Source of the DNA: Plumapathes pennacea | Taxonomy: Eukaryota > Cnidaria > Anthozoa > Antipatharia > Myriopathidae | Length of the DNA: 64,000 nucleotides | Reading direction: 5' to 3' | NCBI GenBank assembly: GCA_964036295.1 | Contig: OZ038472.1 | Location: 5,540,001-5,604,000 of the forward strand | Translations under genes and position numbers: made by a program | Part shown: positions 41,101-53,287 of the stretch, piece by piece | Position numbering within the stretch: the first letter of the stretch is position 1 | Layout: each line of letters begins with the position of its first letter | Notes under the pieces: generated by a model | Told to the model about the DNA's origin: nothing | What the model saw: the letters and a program-made list of their open reading frames with translations, nothing else | Database searches by the model: none

Positions 41101-43843
41101 TTGCCAAAAAAAAATTACATTGAGTACCCAGTGTATGTTGTGGTGAGCGTGCTAAGCAATCCCTCTAAAGGAGATCACCAAAGTTTCACTTCACTTAGGG
41201 AGGTTAGGATTAGGGTTGGGTTATGGTCTTGGTTACGTTATCTACCCTCCCTAAGCATAGTCAAATCTCTGTGATCTCCTTCTGAGGGATTCTGAAGTGT
41301 GGCACTCCGATAAAATTGTTCAAAAGTACAGTAATTTGAGGTAAACTTGATGAGTAAGAGGAATAAGAGCAAGAGGTTCATGGTTTGATCCTACATGTAC
41401 AGCAGGTGACCTCAACAACTTTTTGACTCCCCTTTGAGCATTTGAAAACCACAGGGCATTTAATTGACATAATTAATTATTTTATAATGTTTCTAACAGT
41501 CAACTTGCTTTGTAGATGATAGCTCTGCTACAGCTCCTCACAGAATGGCCACAGTGCAAGGGAGTGAGGAACAAATCAAGCGAGTACAACAGAAGATCAA
41601 TGAAATTGTGGAGCAGGTACCTGTACGCAGTCCAATTCCTAGACTTTTTTTTATATATTCCTCTTTATTTGTTGACTTTCCCCCACACCCTTCCTCATGT
41701 GAGTTTTGGTTGGTTGACCAATGGCGGATGACTGTCAAAAGTAATCATGTGATTGCTTTGGTTTTGCATTTGCTATGCTTTCCAATTGGTCCCAACAACT
41801 TTAGCAACATTCTTGGCCAATCAAGAGCAAAAGCAAAACCTGGTTGCTATATTCTCCTGCAAGAAAGCAAGTGACGATTGCATGTTCTCACACTGCTGAT
41901 TGGTTTTATAAACCAATCGCAATTACTTGGTTTTGGTTTTGCTGGGACTTCTTCTTGTGTCCGTGTATAAGAAAATGTGGATAGGGTGCTGTGTGCCACC
42001 ATAAGTTTGTGTTGCCATTGAGGAACTGAGTTAGGAAACCGGGTTTCTTAAGTTATGATGTCTTTTCAGTCTCGGCAGCGGGGTGGACCGCCTGTTAGAG
42101 GCCCTCCTCCTAACATGCCTGGTGTTAAAAATGTGGAGTTCCCAGTGCCAGGAAACAGATGTGGACTAGTCATTGGCAAAGGTTTGTGCTGCTGTGGTTT
42201 ACAACTTAAACGTTGTGACATTCTTCAATCTTGTGATGTAACACAATGAAGTGAAAGAAGAAGTGGTTTCCAAACAAAGAAATGAAATAATTATGATAGT
42301 GTGCAGTGTGCTGAGAGATTTTAGTAGGGGAACTTGAGGAAATAGGTGGAAACTCAATGTTGGACAGATGTGGTCATTTTGTGGCCCGATTGTTTGTGGA
42401 GTGTTGTTCAGGTGTGGTAGCTGTTTTCAGTAACAAATGAAATCTCCAACACAGTTAATTGTGTCTCCTGCCTTGTATAGGTGGAGAAACTATAAGACAG
42501 ATTATCAAAGAAAGCGGAGCTCACGTGGAACTGAACAGAGCCATCCCAGAAAGTTCACCCACAAAATACTTTATCATCAGAGGTAGGTTATTTTACACAG
42601 AAAATAAAAAGCAGAAAGGAAAAAATTTTATTGTACTATCCTTGTCAGTTAGACATAGTTGACCAAATAAGTTGGTGTCACATTTAGAGTGAGTTGCATT
42701 AGAAGTTGTTCAACATTATGAGTCATTGCAGTCATATTGTGTGTAACCAGTTCAGTTACAGTTTGGTTAATGTACATGTACAGTATTAAAATGTTATGGA
42801 ACCAGTACAACTCACTGTTGTTTCTGTTGTAAAGGGACAGACCAGCAGATTCAACATGCCCAGCAGATGATCCGGAGTAAAGTTGACGATGTAAGCAGTA
42901 ATTATTTCATGACTTCACATTTTCGAGTGCAAATACAGGCCAAAAAGAGTGCAAAGATGGGAGCATATTGCACTCGTCAGGAACCAGATCAACTGGTTTA
43001 TTAGCTTATGTGATCAATTTTCGCAAGCAAAGTTTACAAACGCGTAATTTTTTGTTCCATTTTGCACGCTGTGAGAACGTTTGCCCTGTTTCGTTTGTCA
43101 TATAATAAACAAAAAGTCGTGCAATATGGCTGTATTTTTACTCGTCAGTTTTTTTTCTTACCTGAAGCAGGCTCGAAAAGATAAAACCGACTCGTAAAAA
43201 TACTCCGCCGTATTGCACTCCTTCCCGTATAATAACCTCTTTTTATTTCTGGCTGCTCCACTTCCCAATAATGAGTGGTGCATCGGTAACAGGGAGTCAT
43301 AACAACAACAACAAATATATTCATTTGTACTTCAGATACTTACATGTACTGTAGGTGTACACTGTAATGTTGACTATTATTTTTAAACGGACAAAAAAAT
43401 TAGAAATGTGCTTGAACTAACTACAAAGAACTAGCATAATTTAGTCAGGAGCTTGTCAGGAGAATCCAGTTTATATGGTAAAGACCTTTAGTCCTTCATT
43501 AGGAGAAGAATGCTTCATAAAGTAACATGCTGTATAGTCCAGCTTATTTGATTAAGCCCACCACCAAAGTCCAGGCAGTCATTCACATAGTTCAAAAAGA
43601 GGATGGATATCTGGGTGGATCAATAGTTGTCTTTAACACTGAATGGCACAAAATATAAAAAAAAACCATGGTGAATAATTTAGAGAGGTATTTGAGTGTA
43701 TAAATGACCTACAGGTAGGTACACCTATGTGCCCTCTTGTACTAACTTTCCAACATTGGATTTTAGCGACCTGGTGGAAACTTTAACCAGAATCAGAAGT
43801 AAGTATACCTGTTTTTACTTCATGCCAATCAAGCAACACTTTT

Positions 43844-43881
<38 letters not shown>

Positions 43882-45947
43882 ACTAACAGACATACACCCT
43901 GACTTGTAACAAGCCAGTGGGTCTACTGAAGAGTCTATAGTGTTTTTTGCATATAAGTCATGGCACATCTATGTGGTGTATGATTTTAGTTCATATCCCC
44001 AACACCAAGTATGTTCATCTAGCATCATTGGTATCTTTGCCCTGACAATGTTTGATCCATTCTTCAGCTGGAACCAACAGCAAGGTGGGTGGAACCAGCA
44101 ACAGCAACAGCCACAACAACAGTGGCAACAGCAGCAGCCCCAGTATGGCCAACAACAGCAGCAGGGCTATGGACAACAGCAGTATGGACAACAACAGTAT
44201 TTGCAGCAGCAGTATGGTCAGCCTGGACCACAGCAGCAACAGCCCCCACAACAACAGGGACAACAACAGCAGGTACATGTGTGGCATGTACCAGAACACA
44301 CCAACATTGCATTCCACACAAAATTCTGTGTTAGCATTGCATTTTTTGGGTGTTGCCTATATGAATTTTACCTGAACATCTGGACCAATTGTTCAAAGTA
44401 TGATTAGGCTAATCCTGGATTAGGAGTGAACCTTTTGTCATCTTTTAGCCTGGGAATGGGATGGTTTTGCTGAAAATTCGGTGTCCTTGATAAGTGTGTG
44501 CAAACCACATCTCCATTGCTAAATATGACACTTTGCTCAGATGACAGTCGGTTCAACCACACAATAGTATCTTCTAACATCACATACACTGTTTCTTTTG
44601 TAAAGTTACAAAGAATCAAGACTACCATGGTCTAAAGCTGTGTTATTAAACTCTTTAGGGTCAACAACAAGGACAGCAGCCAGGCCAAGGTATGAGGCAC
44701 AGGAAATTTGTTGCATTGCCCAATACAAGGCTTTCAACAGAAATGTCTACTGTTTCATATTTTGAAAATGTGTTTCTTACATGTAGCATGCTTGGAGTTT
44801 AAGTTATATTTGTTTGGCATAAAAAAAGGTCATGTCAAAGTCCATTCATTGATCTGCGAGACTAGTGAAGTTCTTGTTGTAATACCAAGGCACTACAGAT
44901 GTAATGATATTGTAGTTTAGTTTAGAATTCCTATTTCCATAAGATAGAAGGGGTCAATGTTTTCCAGTGAGTTGAATTTTGAGTTTCCTGTAAATCATTG
45001 TTCATTGTTTCTTGTTTGTTTGTTTGTTTGTTTTTCTTTAAGGCCAACCAGACTACTCTGCCCAGTGGGCTGCATACTACCAACAGTATTACCAACAGCA
45101 AGCAGCTGTGGCTGCCGCTGCGGCAGCTTCCTCAGGACAAACTCAAGGTGTGTTGTAATGCTCTAACTTCCCCTAAAAATAATGAATAGAAACTGTTCTT
45201 CGTCAAGATATACATAATGTTGGACAAATTGGTTATTCACATTATTGTCAAACTTAGTAATTACATTGAATTAAAACTGCAAAATCTAGTAAGAATGTAT
45301 GGCTTGATCCACCTATTCATGAAGCAAGTGCAGGAGAATGGAAACATAGGGATTTTTTCAACTTTGTATTTGGCTCATATCGGTTCACACATAGACTGCA
45401 GTGCAGTCCCTTTTTTCTCTTCCGACCAGTGAGGGACTGGAGTGAGCGATTTGTGTGATCATGGGGACCCTGTATATTCCTCCAGTCTCTGTCCCATGCT
45501 CACTGGTTGGAAGAGTAAGAAGAGACTGTGTTACAGTCTAGTTCACACACGTTTGCCATTGAACTTCAATCAATCAATCAATAACTTTATTTAGGTGTCA
45601 AAGCTCCTAGCTGGTCACAAGTGGCCTACTAATTGGGGACACTAATTGAGGGCTTTACATGTGTGAACCAGGCTAAAGATAGTGTGCTTTACTGCTCTGC
45701 AGGTCAACCAGATTACTCTGCTGCTTGGGCAGAGTACTACAAGCAGCAAGGTTATTACTATCCATATGGGCAGCAACAGCAAGGTGCACCCGCACCAGGA
45801 CAGCAGCCTCAACAAGCAGGTGCTCCACAACAACAACAACAACAGCAACAACCACAGCAGCATCAACAACCACAACAACCACAACAACCACAACCACAGC
45901 AACAACCTCAACAGCAGCAGCAGCAGCAACAACAACAACAGCAGTAG
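35111..45947 (+). CDS. Far upstream element-binding protein family (FUBP1/2/3-like), four KH domains
   Basis: 23 exons with GT-AG junctions give 677 aa: 35111-35209, 35283-35349, 35426-35461, 35578-35622, 36922-37012, 37256-37317, 37905-37976, 38231-38300, 38734-38791, 38968-39046, 39142-39173, 39586-39732, 40258-40341, 40787-40889, 41516-41616, 42070-42181, 42481-42582, 42835-42890, 43767-43798, 44068-44272, 44659-44689, 45043-45147 and 45703-45947. Four KH domains (about 120-200, 210-285, 315-385, 400-475) carry intact GXXG loops GRGG, GKGG, GKNG and GKGG. An N-terminal helix (FADALKRAKEIAARM) matches the FUBP N-box. The C-terminus is glutamine-rich with two tyrosine repeats, PDYSAQWAAYYQQYY and PDYSAAWAEYYKQQ, as in the FUBP activation region. 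These proteins bind single-stranded DNA and AU-rich RNA to control transcription, splicing and mRNA decay. Which vertebrate paralog is closest cannot be decided, since the split is probably vertebrate-specific. Confidence 0.95.
35763..35940. repeat. 178-bp foldback in FUBP intron
   Basis: attaagtaact and agttacttgat form the outer pair. Inside, gtcccctgtggaacgagata pairs with tatctcgttctacaagggac, and ttaccaaagaacgag with ctcgttctttggtaa. A duplicated ctcgttct motif sits at the centre. MITE-like, noncoding. Confidence 0.85.
37689..37866. repeat. 178-bp palindrome with paired hammerhead-like motifs
   Basis: ctggtgtatcaaccaagtgttgatgagggtaatgg... is mirrored by ...ccattaccctcatcaacacttagttgatacaccag. 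The centre holds, in each arm, aagggctag followed by gctcgaaac and rtcagc. A related unpaired motif sits at 8401-8440. It lies in the FUBP intron before the exon starting at 37905. Confidence 0.9.
41700..41955 (+). repeat. Dispersed repeat, inverted copy of 13417-13685
   Basis: gattgctttggttttgc, ctttccaattggtcccaac, tagcaacattcttgg, gatcaagagcaaaagcaaaa-type blocks and terminal ttacttggttttggtttt match the UCHL5 intron copy in reverse. Noncoding intronic element. Confidence 0.75.
43846..43879. repeat. (CA)n microsatellite
   Basis: About 17 CA units in the FUBP intron after the exon ending at 43798. Simple repeat. Confidence 0.95.
44395..44465. mobile_element. Partial relative of the GGCCCGG MITE
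   Basis: caaagtatgattaggctaatcctggattaggagtgaac resembles the end of the 239-bp element (tcaaagcacgattaggctaatcctggattaggtctaaac at 59264). The opposite end was not found, so this is a fragment or a related family. Confidence 0.55.
45570..45660 (-). mobile_element. Non-LTR/SINE-like tail fragment in FUBP intron
   Basis: tcaatcaatcaataactttatttaggtgtcaaagctcctagctgg, read on the minus strand, ends in aataaagttattgattgattga, a microsatellite-type non-LTR tail. It shares caaagct and actaattgagg with the copies at 15368 and 16079. It lies just before the last FUBP exon. Confidence 0.6.
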
Positions 45948-48900
45948 TAGTGGTGTCAAGCTGATAAAAGGTATTGTCTTCAGGAGACTTACTGAAAAGC
46001 CACTCTTTCACACGCTACCACTGTACTTAGTCTGCCATTATGTAATTTTTAACAGTGAAAACCTCCAAACTTTTCTATATGAAAATAATCCTTTTGTACG
46101 TGAAGGACTGGTTGATGTATATTACAACTTTGTAATTGAGCTTGTAGATGAAATTTCATTCAACCTCCCAGGAGCCTTCAAGGATGTGACCACACAGTAA
46201 TGGAAATCCTAAATGAGGGCATCCTGATAGATGAATTCATGCTTTGTCTTTCTCTTGTATGCTACTTGTGCGTCAGTGGCAAACCCTAGCCACTTTATTG
46301 TTATTATTGGTTCCTCCTCCCACCTCTCCTTACAGATTTCACTATTCAGTTGCAAGTAAATTTGTCTGCTAACTTTCCTTTTGCTCTTGCTCTTTTAGGA
46401 AGATGTCAAAAATTTAGCTTGCATCGATGGAGAACTTAGCTCTTCTATACAGAGCGGGTTTAGCTTGCTCTGTCCCCAACAGTGATGCAGTGTTTCTTCT
46501 TTGTCAATGATTTATATATACCTTGTGTAGTGGTCATTCTATTTGCAACATGTAAACTGGCTTGTCTTTAGTGATTTCAAGTATCTAGGCTATGACATTA
46601 AAGGATGATTTTATTAGAGTAGTGTACGGCTTGTCTCGGAATACCTTTCAGGATCAGCCCAAACTGTTGCCACTTTGACTGCCAGTGATCGCTAGTGGTA
46701 CCACTTCTACAGAAGCGTTAGTGTTGGTCAGTCTAGGAACTGCAGCGGCAGCCGTGGGTATTCTGCAGTGGTTGCTAGCTTAAGAATTTCATTCTTGAGA
46801 TGATGTGTGTATATGACATGAATCTATGAACTGTGGGTAGGAAATATTAGTGAACATGATCTTTATATTAATGTTATGAATGAACTTTGGCAGTTGCAAA
46901 GAAAGCCCAGAAAAAAAATTGGCTCCATTTTAGAATGCTTCAATGAGTTACAAAGCCCTAATTGTACTGTCCCTTCAGATTTTTTCAGGCTTTCTTTGTT
47001 GCTGTTTGAGCTGTGTCACCTTTACCAATAGTTCATTATTTTATAGTTGATCAGTGCCAAGGATATTTGCAATGCTTGCTAAATAATGTTCTAGTGATTC
47101 AAAATTCAGAGTGTCTGTGACAAACTGTCTTGCACTTGTGAAATAGTTCAATGGCCACTCATTTTGTTTGACAGTGAGCCCTTCCACACTGAAGCTGTTG
47201 TGGCGGCATGGCCTGGCACTCAGAAGCAATGGCTATCACAGGGTGAGCTGTGGTAGAAGCTAGTAATAATATTGTTGATAGATGCTGGATAGATAAACTC
47301 TGAAACATATGCTCTTTATCTTCTATTCATTGAAGACAGCACTACTTGATGTTTTTAGCTAGTACGAGTTTTCGACGTCATTTGTATTTTCTGACTGATT
47401 TGTACTTCATGAAATACTGTAGCGTATTCATGTTGTGTCCATAGCAAGAATTCCGTGTTTGTCTTAGATTGTCAACGATGATGAATTAGTATTATTTGAA
47501 AATTCCCCTTGATTGTGCATTTTGTAAATTTGATGAATTTTGTTTTGTGTTGGCATTGCATGTAATGTTGATTTGCATCTGATGAATTATTCATTAACAT
47601 TGATAATTTTTTCATGACAGGTTTGTGTTTTTATTTCACATGATCTTTGTATTGCATGGGTTTAACGTTGCTGTGTGCCTTGATTCTAGTTTTAATTGTG
47701 GTTTGCATTTGATAAATTGATATTTCTTGAATTTTACATGATTACTGTTATATTTGAGGTGTTTACAGTTGTGGAGTTGATATTCACTATTTAAATATTG
47801 TCTTTCTGTTGACTTCATTGCTTGAAATGGTTGCCGTTTATTATTATATGCTTTATTTAAATTTGATCACTGTATTGACTTTTTGAAGTAATGTTTTGCA
47901 TAAGTATGTGTCAATCTTCCCGTCTTGTTATTCTTGAAATGTTTGCAATTGACGATTTTACACACACACAGACGTAACTCTTACTTGTTCCTCAGTTTTT
48001 GCATTGTTAGATTATCTTGTAGTTGAAATGTTTGTAGCTGATGAATGAAGTTATATTGACCATATAATTTAATTTTTGAAACTGGTGATGTTTGTGTTAG
48101 ACATTGTCACTCTGTCTTTTGTGTGAAATGTTTCCTGGATTGACTTTCATTTGACTTGTTACTTCTTTTCACTGATTTTATGTTATGGTGTTTGCATTTT
48201 ATAGACGTGTACTTTTTTCTTTGTTATGTTTGTATTTAATGACTTCGATGTTTTTGCCTTGTTATGTTTGAAATGTTTGCAGTTGATGAATTTAATGTTA
48301 TTGTGTCTTGTTTGCAATGTTTTCAGATGAATTTCCTTCTATTTTACTAATATGTAATTCTTTTCACTGACGTTTGACTGAAGTTGTTGTGCATTTTATG
48401 AATCGTTTGATATTGTTACTGTCTTGTTATGTTTGCATTTGATTCATTGACTTATATTTGACAATTACTCTTCCTGATTTCTTTGAGTTATGATATTTCA
48501 TGTTACATGAATTTTAGTAATGTTGGTCTAACCATACTCTTGTTCTGTTTGATGTTGTTATTTTATGTTTGCATTTGTTATGAATTGTTTGCTAACTTAC
48601 ATTTGGCTATTACTTTGAGTGATGTTTTTGTGCTTGCATTTGATGAATTTTGCAATTTTACTTTGTTTTGGTATGTTTGATATGTTTCTTTCGTTGATGT
48701 TTTAAATGTATGGTGTTTGCATTATTCTGATGTTTGAACTTGGTCCACTGAACAATATATTATGGTGTTTGCATTTGATGAATTTGCAGTTGATGCATTC
48801 GATATCTTGTGGTGTTTTCATTACAGAAATGATATTATGTTGTTACGTTTAAATTAGTTACAGTTAAATTGGTGCGTTGAATGTTATGTTTACATTTGAT

Positions 48901-50786
48901 AAATTTGATATTGCCACTAATGCTCGCAGCTTGTCGATGAGTTGATCTACAGTGATCGCATTTACGAATAGTTTGTTGATTTTTCTTGTTATTTCATGTA
49001 TTGTTAGAGTCATTTCCGATCTTGTCTTTTTGTTGGCTGAAGTTGACTGTTTCAGGCAGTGCCGCGATCTTCAAGTGTTTTGCATTTCTTGATTGTATTT
49101 CTTCATTACTGTTTTGGTTTATTATCCTGTGACATATATAATAATTACAATGATAAATATTCAGGAAGCCAACATTTGAAAATTGTTTTGCTGATATTGG
49201 TGATGAACAGGTTGGACCTCGGACTTTGGGACGTTGTTCTTTATAGTTGTGATGTCGCTTTTATGTTTATTTATGAACTGTTCAACAGTTAGGTTTGCAC
49301 TCCGATGAACTCATATCTGGATGGTTAGGAATGAAAATGCTATTAAATCCGACTGGGAGCTTGAAGTCTTCTCTTAATGCGAATGCGAGCATCGCTGGTT
49401 TATGGTGAGCCATGGCGCGAGCTTCTCGTTATCATAATTTGTGCGTTGTGTTTCCACTTAAGATTAACTTGTTTTTCTTGTTATGTGCATAGCTCAACGG
49501 GTGATTGATCCTTCCCCAATCCAATGGATTACCTTGTGTTCAATTGCTAAAAAGAAGTCAACTTTCTTGTCCCCTACAAAGTAATGTTAAGAATAAAGAA
49601 ATAAAGCATTCAATCCCAGCTTCTGGATTGTATTGTTGTTTGATTTGTTACACATGATAATTTGTGATTCATGTTGTTTAGATGGTACTCAAATCGACAG
49701 CGTTTCACTGTGAATTGCTCTTTATTCCCTACGGCACGAGAAGACGCCGTGCGTGGTTACCCAGCACCTAAGTAGCCTGGCCACGTATGACGCAATATCG
49801 TTACGCATATGTTTGGTGGGTTGAAGGTAATACTGTTGCTAAGACTCTTGCCAGGTGCGACTTTTAGACAACATGTTGAGCCGGTAGCACTTGTCCCTAG
49901 AATGTCTGGTATCTCTCATTTGACCTGTATAAATGTTACTTGTGTGATTTTGTATTTTTGAACAAACGTAAATAAAACCTGCGCTTGAACCAGGAGCGAA
50001 GTTCTCTCGGTATTTAGAAAGACGCCATCTTGGCGAAACAATCATGATAACCGGAGATGTTTAGGCTTCGGTTGTCTGGGATAAGAGGTTTTGATGACCA
50101 AGGTTTTATTAGTTAGACAACCTTTTTAGATTTGCTCAACTAGCAAATATCCATCCTCTATTACAAACTTCGATACGCATAACATTTCAAAGAAGTCTAT
50201 TAGTATCCTGAAATAACAGTTATATCTACCCCGACAAGTTCAAAATGTCTCCCACAGAATTCTGATATTGGGCTATCTGCTACATCTTCAAAATTCTTAC
50301 TCCCTAAAATAAACAGATGACATACGTTACAGAGGAGTTGAATTTCTATTAATAGTCAAATTTTGTATCTTACAAAGGTCTCATTCTCGACTACAAGTGA
50401 AGAAAGATTTTATCTTTCCTATCTATTAATTCTATCACTTCAGTGATTTAAACCTGTCTTAATACCTATTTTAGATTACCAGCTAAATGTTTTTCTTTAC
50501 TTTTTCTGCACTTTGTCCTTCGTAACCATTCTATAATAATTTCTATGATCCTATAGTTATTTAAGAGAGTGTCCACTGGCCGCTCGATATACTATCCTTG
50601 GCAAAGTTGATGGGACCCTTAAACCTCCAGTTAATATTTTTTATCTTTATTGCAAGTGACCGATCGATGCACTCAGCCTGAGATTCTGGTGAGACTTGAA
50701 TACCCATTTCCCTGAGATCATGCTCTTGTGTAGCCTCTGTTTGCTTGCGCTCTGCAGAATCTCTTCTTATTTCATTGTTGCTATGG
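45948..50786. other. Long T-rich region after FUBP, probably partly its 3' UTR
   Basis: No convincing open reading frame. From about 47480 to 48960 the plus strand is strongly T- and G-rich, with many variants of gtttgcatttgatgaatt. Candidate polyadenylation signals aataaagaaataaag lie at 49592-49606. Whether transcription of FUBP reaches that far cannot be told from sequence. The remainder (49620-50786) shows nothing recognisable. Confidence 0.4.
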
Positions 50787-52852
50787 CTACCCACGTGGTA
50801 TGGCTTCCACGATAGTCGTCATCAATTGACTAATGGGAAGAGCTATGCCTCTGAGCCAGTTTTGAACTGAACTGATAAAGGAAGCCTTTTCCTCCTTGAA
50901 GTGGGTCACAAGACCTTCCTAAAAGGAAAAAAAAGCCATTTCAACCATGGAATCAAGAGAGCAACTAAAAATTACCAGGGTCTGGGTCGACCTTTTATTG
51001 CGCAACCAGTTCAACCTGATAGCCGGGTTTTGTCGATTTCAGTCGTTCTCAATTGAACCAATAATTGCGCTGGAAATTTTGTGCGCAGCCGCACAATTGT
51101 TCGCAAAGTATTTTTGGGAAGATATTCCAATCAAACATCGGTCTTTTTCATCGATTCATTTGTGGTTTCTGGTATAATTCAACGGGAAATAGCACGGAGT
51201 GAGCATCGTCCAAGCGTGATCAGTTGATGTTGGAGATGTACCGAAACTTTAAATGTACGGTAGTATTTAACGCGATTCGTTTTTATGAACGCACAAATCA
51301 CCACGAGCCTTTTGTCCAAACCCCCTGCAATAGTACAGGAAACAAAAGAAAATGCTATTTTAGTTCTCGCCCATCCTTTTATTTGCATTTCAGTTAACAA
51401 TACACGTTCGTTTTGGTCGTATTAACGAGCTTTCTTATAATGGAACCGAGACATCTGTTTTCTGCATACCCTGAGGTAATTAAGACTGCTGACCTTGTTC
51501 CCGAGTTCTAGTTCAATGGACTATAAACTTGTTCCATCCACATAATAGGTTTTGCTAGACAAGTACGTAATGAACTATGATATTAAGCTCACAACACATG
51601 TTTTCCCACAATTCTCGCTGCTGCAGTGAGAAAATTGCTAACTCATAAAAGTTACCTGAGAAACTAACGACATATTGAAATTTGACGTTACTGAGTATTA
51701 TAAGGAATATCTAAAAATGTCTTTTTCTTCGTGTACTAGACTGAGTAAAGTAAGTACTTTTACCGTGGTATATGTTTCTCGTGTAAACACGACGATTTCT
51801 AAAGTATTGGAACTGAAAGCAGCTATATATTTATTATACTGTATTTACTGTGTTTTATAGTTTTTGTCTTTTAAAACTTCGAGTTTTCCTGGCCAAACAA
51901 TCTTGTCCATGTACGGGTTATGTTAGTTATTTGTTTCCGGAGTGATGTATTTTCCACATGCGAAAACATTCCGGTGCGGGTAAACCCAACCCGTTTACTG
52001 GAACTATATTTAGGGTAAATGCGATTATGTCCTAGTTGCAATTTTCAAAATGCATTGAAGCGTACGAAATAGAAAGTAACTCTTGGGACTGACAATAACC
52101 AGAGCGAGTGGTATCAAACCACTCTAGTATCTCCCGTTTTTTTTTAAGGCAAAACTATGTCCCGTTTTGCGGTCGTACGTAAACGCTTCGCTGAATCGTA
52201 CTTAGCTTACATTTGATTGTTCAACAATTTCAACCGCATGTCTAAACAACCATCTATAATAATATTAAATCAAAGAATGTTCACTTACCCATCCTCCATG
52301 ATCGCGAATCCAAAGACACAAATGCTTTTTAGTGAAGTGAGCCATCCATCTGGACAAGTTGGGTATGAACCTTGTATCGTTATGTTGCAACAAATCGTGT
52401 GCTAATGCTCCGGCAAACGAAAACAACGCGATGATTCGAGCCCAAGTAATACCAGACGAAATAATGTGTTCACAGACACGGTTGAACATGTCGCGCACCA
52501 AAATACACAGATTAATCCGGAAATTCAGCTGTTCTAAAACGTTCACAAACAGCAACGGATGGCATTCCTCTAAAAGTTTACACATCTCGCACAATATTTG
52601 CAGAACATTATCCGAACACTTCGACTCCCAGATTTGTTTACCTCGAAATTTCTGCATCATACATAAGTTGGGCGAACGAGCTAATCGATGTTCGATGTAC
52701 TTTCGGCATAGGTACGCCGCCTGTTCGCTAAGTTCCACATCTGTGTAGGTGGGCCGTGTGTCGGTATTCACCGAGTTTCGCTTCTCAAGAGCGCTTGCTG
52801 TTTTGACAAAATCCCACAGAGCAGAAACTGCGTTCACGACAGCGACTGCCAT
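50787..52852 (-). CDS. BOK-like Bcl-2 family protein
   Basis: Two exons, 52289-52852 and 50787-50918, joined by GT-AG (ggatgg|gtaagt; ttttag|gaagg), encode 231 aa from ATG 52852 (aaaATGG). BH1 is HIISSGITWARIIALFSFAGALA, very close to the BOK form (SAGITWGKV). BH2 is LCLWIRDHGGW. A BOK-like N-terminal helix is AAYLCRKYIEHRL. The BH3 position, LQILCEMCKLLEE, lacks the usual Gly-Asp pair. Exon 2 supplies the C-terminal tail EGLVTHFKEEKASFISSVQNWLRGIALPISQLMTTIVEAIPRG, only moderately hydrophobic. BOK in vertebrates permeabilises mitochondrial or ER membranes in apoptosis; the same role here is inferred. Confidence 0.88.
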
Positions 52853-52918
52853 TTTCCTTGTGAGCCAAGATTTCGAGCCGCTGGGCAAATATTTGAAACT
52901 CTTCAAACGTGTCAATCA

Positions 52919-53006
52919 TCGACAACAATAGAGCAGTAATTTATTACGAAGGCACTCGAAGTATTTGAATACGCCACCTTTCATATGCTTTTGTGTATCA
53001 TTTTGT

Positions 53007-53042
<36 letters not shown>

Positions 53043-53249
53043 AATTCAAAAATGCCAATACAGCATGCGTTACAAAGGGTAACTTAGCTTGCAACAGTTT
53101 ACTTGCATAGCCTGACTTCTAAGCTCTGGTCACAGACTGCGTCTAATATCTGCGTGCGGCTTGCGTGTTCTTTACAATGCAAAGAGTAACTACAGAATAC
53201 CAGTTCGTACAGTACGGCTGTACAAAGTGTACAAAGTCGTATCTTCGCG

Positions 53250-53287
<38 letters not shown>

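Noticed and set aside
45642-45964. Long frames of Leu, Val, Asn or Thr runs over the last FUBP exon
   Set aside because: They are shadow frames of the CAG/CAA-coded glutamine tract of FUBP.
52853-52915. Longer N-terminus for the BOK-like protein from 52915
   Set aside because: The first codon is TTG; the first in-frame ATG with good context is 52852, where similarity to the family begins.
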